Shown piece after piece: positions 33,501-37,397 of a DNA stretch of 37,397 bases. The DNA is taken from positions 1 through 37,397 of the forward strand of contig JAUNND010000016.1 of NCBI GenBank assembly GCA_030531595.1, read 5' to 3'. This stretch comes from Eubacteriales bacterium. Its GTDB lineage: Bacteria; Bacillota; Clostridia; Oscillospirales; Oscillospiraceae. The notes under the pieces are model-generated. The model did no database searches and was not told the origin of the DNA. It saw only the letters and a list, made by a program, of their open reading frames with translations. Both the position numbers and the translations under genes were made by a program. Numbering within the stretch: the first letter of the stretch is position 1; every line of letters starts with the position of its first letter.

Positions 33501-34606
33501 ACGTGACCTATGTCAAGAACGCCACGGAGAGCGACGAGCTGAAAGATCTTATGGAGAGCGGTGAGCTGTGCTATATCATCTATACCGGCGCTGTCAAGGA
33601 CGCCACCATGGGTGATTACATTGCCCTGCACCGCCGCGCCATGCAGCTCGGCATCCCCTGCCTTACCTCTCTCGATACCGCCAACGCTCTCGCCCAGATG
33701 ATCTCCGGACGCTACAACCAGAGCAACACCGAGCTTGTGGATATCAACTCCATGCGCACATGGCGGCAGAACATCCCGTTCACTAAAATGCAGAGCTGCG
33801 GCAATGACTATATTTTCATCGAGAATTTCGATAACTCCGTCAACTGCGTCGAGTCGTTGTGCGTCAACCTCTGCTCACCGCACTACGGCATCGGCGGCGA
33901 CGGGATCGTTCTGATGGAGAAATCGGCTGTCGCCGACGTAAAAATGCGCTCGTTCAACCGCGACGGCTCCGAGGGCAAAATGGCGGGCAACAACATCCGC
34001 TGCGTAGGCAAATATATGTACGACAAGGGCTACATCCGCTCCGAATATCTCAGCGTTGAGACCGCCAGCGGCGTACACCGCTTAAAGCTCTACATCCGCG
34101 ACGGCAAGGTAAGCTCCGTATCGGTGGATATGGGCAGAGCGGAGCTGACGGCAAAGAACGTGCCTGTCATCAGCGAAAGCGAAAAAATGATAGATGCCCC
34201 CGTGAAGCTCGGAGGCAAAGATTATAACGTGACCTGTCTGTCCGTGGGCAACCCGCACTGCGTGGTGTTCTGCGAGGGGATCGACGCGCTTGATCTTGAA
34301 AAGCTCGGTTTCGTGTTTGAGCACGCGCCGCTCTTCCCCGAGAGAGTCAACACGGAGTTTGTGCGTGTTGTGAACCGTACAACACTTCGTGTGCGCACAT
34401 GGGAGCGCGGCAGCGGCGAAACGCTCGCCTGCGGAACGGGCGCGTGTGCCGCCGTGATCGCGGCGTGTGAGCTTGGATACTGCGACAAGGGCGGCAACGT
34501 CACGGTAAATCTTTTAGGCGGCGAGCTGACCGTCAACTATACCGACGAGCGCGTCACGCTTTTAGGCGACGCGGTGAAGGTGTTTGAGGGGAGCTTTGAA
34601 TACTGA
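30572..34606 (+). CDS. carB: CarB-DapF fusion: carbamoyl-phosphate synthase large chain plus diaminopimelate epimerase domain
   Basis: A 1344-residue fusion. Residues 1-1060 are a complete CarB: the carboxyphosphate half ([21 protein letters not shown] at the start, [20 protein letters not shown]), the oligomerisation domain, the carbamoyl-phosphate half ([31 protein letters not shown]) and the MGS allosteric domain (about 930-1055). After [10 protein letters not shown], residues 1068-1344 are a full-length DapF, beginning [19 protein letters not shown]. DapF converts LL- to meso-diaminopimelate using two cysteines. Cys1287 (ACGTGA) is present, but the first catalytic position, Cys in CGNG of the family, is Ala1138 (MAGNNIRC). 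GGAGG lies in the carA end. Confidence 0.92.
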   Translation: [1344 protein letters not shown]

Positions 34607-34620
34607 AATAATAAATAGTT

Positions 34621-34645
34621 AAAGCCGCCTCAATCGGGCGGCTTT
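34621..34645. terminator. Terminator after carB-dapF
   Basis: AAAGCCGCC, loop TCAATCG, GGCGGCTTT. T runs are short on both strands. It could serve this operon and the convergent DHHW gene. Confidence 0.65.
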
Positions 34646-34676
34646 AAACATACAAAAAATATTTTGAGGAAACTGT

Positions 34677-36035
34677 TTATCGGAAATCGAACAGATTATC
34701 ATGGTTTGTTAAGTCTATTTTATCTGTCAGCACGGACGGATTATATGCCAGAACTACAATATCCGGCTTTTCTGCTTCTATATAGGATTTCAAGCTGCCG
34801 TTGAAATGCCGTAGGTCGATGGCATCAACCTCCTGAATACTCAAGCCTAAAAAAGGAGCAACAACATCTGTAAATGAATCATGCACTATCAGCAGTTTTG
34901 TTTCTTTTTGGATGCCATTATTTTGAATCACATTCAACGGTTGATCGCCGTAATTATATGTATGATATGCAATTCTCTCGTCATCATACATAATGGAAAA
35001 ATTGCCTGCCAAATCTACGCCGCACGACGGAACCGAATAGGAAAAATCGGTATCGAAACGAGGATAAACCATGTATAAATCATCATACTCCCACTCTGGC
35101 AGTTTTTTCTTTTTTCCTTGAGACCCTAAAAAACATTTAGGATAGAGTACAAATTCAAAGTTTTCCTTGTTCAACTTTTTGCTGTCAAAGTCACAGCCAA
35201 GCAAATCATTCATATATTCCAGCATTTTCTGTGCCGCCCAAAGACCGGTTTCCGGCTTCCAGTGGTGATCCGTGCGGAAAAAGGCTGCATGATGGTCAAG
35301 TCCTTCATCGTGCAGTGTATGGCGGAGATCCAACGTTGGAATATTTTTCTCCTGCAGCATGGACAGAAAATCATCCGCATTCTGATTATAAAAATCCCTT
35401 ATTCCGCAGATATCCGCATCCTGATAGACACAGTTTTTATGCGGGTACTGAACATAAAGAAATTCTATACCCCGCTCTGTGCAGAAATCACTTAATTGTT
35501 CCGCTGCCTCCGCGCTGACCGTAACGTCGATTTTTTCTTTCGCACCCGAAAGGTAGCCGTCAGAAAGCGTAATTACACCGTTATACTCCGTATAATCGAC
35601 ATAGTTCCACCCGACAGTCTGCTCATAGTATTTTGCAGCAGAAACAAGTGAAGAATAGCCCGGGAGAAAATCTGTGCAGTATACCTCTGTATTTCCTTTG
35701 ATTATCTTCGCGCTTTTGCTCAGTTTATCATATAAGGTTTCTTTTCCCTCTTCTGCTCCTCCCTCCGGTAAAGACGTTCCCGCCGGGAACGGATACAACT
35801 CATACCATTTTATATTGGATACTTTAGGCGTATCTTCTTCATTTTCAGCTTCTTTGGTATCTTTCAGATCGTACTGATCAAAGAACACAGCCCTTGTAAA
35901 CACATTGTCTAACCCCATTCGCTTAATAAGCACCTGACGCGTGACTGTACGGACAGCGATAGAAGCGAACATTAGTCCTATGATTAAAAAGAACACCACA
36001 GCAAGTCTTTTTTCGTGTTTCAAATTTACCGACAT
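34677..36035 (-). CDS. DHHW-family (AlgJ/AlgX-like) secreted acetylation protein
   Basis: A 452-residue protein with one N-terminal membrane anchor (about 11-30, LAVVFFLIIGLMFASIAV) and an extracytoplasmic domain. The signature FFRTDHHWKPETG (about 256-268) carries the Asp-His pair of the SGNH-like AlgJ/AlgX acetyltransferase group. LLIVHDSFTDVVAPFLG near 385 is the expected GDS-like serine region. Partnered with an MBOAT protein, such enzymes O-acetylate surface polysaccharides. It lies 9 nt after the MBOAT gene. The codon and base composition is AT-richer than the arginine operon, which suggests a separately acquired surface-polysaccharide pair. Confidence 0.85.
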   Translation of the reverse strand: MSVNLKHEKRLAVVFFLIIGLMFASIAVRTVTRQVLIKRMGLDNVFTRAVFFDQYDLKDTKEAENEEDTPKVSNIKWYELYPFPAGTSLPEGGAEEGKETLYDKLSKSAKIIKGNTEVYCTDFLPGYSSLVSAAKYYEQTVGWNYVDYTEYNGVITLSDGYLSGAKEKIDVTVSAEAAEQLSDFCTERGIEFLYVQYPHKNCVYQDADICGIRDFYNQNADDFLSMLQEKNIPTLDLRHTLHDEGLDHHAAFFRTDHHWKPETGLWAAQKMLEYMNDLLGCDFDSKKLNKENFEFVLYPKCFLGSQGKKKKLPEWEYDDLYMVYPRFDTDFSYSVPSCGVDLAGNFSIMYDDERIAYHTYNYGDQPLNVIQNNGIQKETKLLIVHDSFTDVVAPFLGLSIQEVDAIDLRHFNGSLKSYIEAEKPDIVVLAYNPSVLTDKIDLTNHDNLFDFR

Positions 36036-36044
36036 AACTGCTCC

Positions 36045-37388
36045 TTAAAAGTTGAAATAAATGAAAGGATTGTATGTGCCTCCCACGATCTGTAAAAGAG
36101 AGCCAATAAATACCACAATCAAAAAAGCATTTTCCAGCCACGAAAGTTTTTTTGCGGCTGTTGAATTCCGGAATTTTGGAATGATCGGGAAGCTGCCGAT
36201 TACAGCAAGCAGCAATACAAACCATGTACCGCGCAATGTCTGCCATGCAGCATTCCAACCGAAACCGCAGCCAATGCCGAACATCTCGCCCATATAACGT
36301 ACGCCTGCCGCGATGGAATCCGAGCGGAAAATAACCCACGCAAGGATTATGATCAGCATTGTGCAGATATGGGAAAGCACAGTGCTGCGCTTGGTCGAAA
36401 GACCTGTCAGCTTTTCCGTCAGTAAGCTGACAAACCATACAAGCCCCCACAGCAGAAATGTCCAGTTTGCCCCGTGCCAGATTCCCGTCAGCGCCCATAC
36501 GACAAAAAGATTGCAAATCCACTTGGAGCGTTTCACACGGTTGCCGCCCAGCGGGATATACACATAATCCCGAAACCACGTACTGAGAGAGATATGCCAG
36601 CGCCGCCAGAATTCTGTGATACGTCCCGACATATAAGGATAGCGGAAGTTCTCTGAAAAGTGAAAGCCGAACATTTTCCCAAGTCCGATTGCCATATCCG
36701 AATATCCGGAAAAATCATAATAAATCTGCAAAGTATATGCAATCGCGCCAAGCCATACAATTGAAACGGTATGCATTGACGGATTGTCAAACACATTATC
36801 CGCAATCTGTGCCATATAATTTGCTATCAGCACCTTTTTGCCCAGACCGTAAATAAAACGCTTTACGCCTTCGGTGACCTCATCAAATGTTTCCCGACGA
36901 TGAAGAATATCACGCTCTACCTCGCTGTAACGGACAATAGGTCCGGCGATTAGCTGCGGAAAAAGTGTAATATAAAGAGCAACATAAAACGGATTTTTCT
37001 GTGCCGACGCGGTTCTATAGTATACGTCAAAGACATAACTCATCATCTGGAAAGTAAAAAAAGATATGCCAATGGGCAGCACAATATTCAAAATCAAACG
37101 TTCGTTTCCGAAGATTGCAGCAATATTTTCAGATATAAAAGAAGCATATTTAAAAAAGGCAAGAATGGCGACGTTCACTATAATCGCTGCAGTAAGCCAT
37201 GCTTTACGCTTTTTATGTATATTCTCCTTCTCAATATGAAGTCCGACCCACCAATTGATCAGGACAGAAATGAGCATAATAAAAACGAATATCGGTTCTC
37301 CCCATGCATAAAAGACGATACTGAAAAAAAGAAGAATCGTGTTTTGATATGATCCCCCTAAAGTTGACCAAGGAAAAACGAAAGTCAA
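36045..37388 (-). pseudogene. MBOAT O-acyltransferase, 5' end lost or disrupted
   Basis: A 447-residue reading frame of the membrane-bound O-acyltransferase family (AlgI/PatB-like). FRYPYMSGRITEFWRRWHISLSTWFRDYVYIPLGG and the active-site histidine in ALTGIWHGANWTFLLWG are intact. These proteins pass acyl groups across the membrane to a DHHW/SGNH partner. The usual first about 25 residues and first helix are missing: family-like sequence begins at YQNTILLFFSIVFYAWGEP. The codons before it derive from an inverted repeat at the window edge, with a TAG directly before the only possible start (TTG). It may be truncated by an insertion; a contig-end artefact is also possible. Confidence 0.75.
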
Positions 37389-37397
37389 CTATAGGGG
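37355..37397. repeat. Inverted repeat at the window edge, insertion end candidate
   Basis: CCCCTAAAGTTGAC (37355-37368) and GTCAACTATAGGGG (37384-37397) are inverted repeats with one mismatch, 15 bp apart. The repeat replaces the start of the MBOAT gene and runs exactly to the last base, as expected when an assembly stops at a multicopy element. Confidence 0.65.

Overview
The window looks like a chromosomal segment of an anaerobic, Gram-positive gut-type Clostridium relative, most likely Oscillospiraceae/Ruminococcaceae. The reasons are strong AGGAGG-type ribosome binding sites, a butyryl-CoA:acetate-type CoA-transferase, YtrA-type GntR and ECF sigma modules, moderately GC-rich core genes, and many short hairpin repeats of the kind that litter these genomes. 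This is inference; there is no rRNA or other marker gene. I found no tRNA, rRNA, CRISPR array or intact transposase.

Layout. (1) 1-4000 is AT-richer accessory DNA: a 23-bp tRNA-3'-end-like direct repeat (31-53 and 2386-2408) brackets an ECF sigma factor and its membrane-anchored partner, followed by an AbiE-type toxin-antitoxin pair whose toxin is decayed. (2) 4.0-8.6 kb: a CoA-transferase, a D-2-hydroxyacid dehydrogenase, a dicarboxylate/amino-acid:cation symporter and a YgjV-like membrane protein. (3) 8.6-15.9 kb: an apparent catabolic locus of unknown substrate, with a CUT1-type ABC importer, an FAD-dependent oxidoreductase, a DapA/NanA-family lyase and a divergent IclR regulator with a clear promoter/operator region. 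(4) 16.2-19.3 kb: a GntR (YtrA-type)/ABC ATPase/ABC permease operon under a palindromic operator. (5) 19.5-22.3 kb: an NSS-family Na+ symporter, a phosphoribosyltransferase and MscL. (6) 22.4-25.05 kb: a two-subunit class I fumarase plus malic enzyme (fumarate to malate to pyruvate). (7) 25.4-34.6 kb: argG, argH, a polar amino-acid ABC binding protein and permease, then an unusual carbamoyl-phosphate synthase. (8) 34.7-37.4 kb: AT-richer DHHW protein plus MBOAT acyltransferase, the latter broken at its 5' end by an inverted repeat at the window edge.

The most striking observation is the carbamoyl-phosphate synthase. The small subunit is an intact 138-residue N-terminal domain with no glutaminase domain, and it overlaps the next gene by 8 nt. 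That gene encodes a complete CarB fused in frame to a diaminopimelate epimerase (DapF) domain, in which the first of the two catalytic cysteines is alanine. A synthetase that must take ammonia directly, or borrow a glutaminase, would feed ArgG/ArgH. ArgH releases fumarate, which the neighbouring fumarase and malic enzyme could drain. An ARG-box-like site sits just upstream of the argG promoter.

The second theme is repeats. At least two, probably three, MITE-like elements with CAAT-like ends and GTAAGTTA inner termini make 10-11 bp target duplications. One lies inside the loop of a terminator hairpin that can be reconstructed exactly. They carry interchangeable palindromic cargo, and the same cargo also occurs without these ends. 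A different repeat occurs twice with a hairpin whose two copies differ by compensatory changes.
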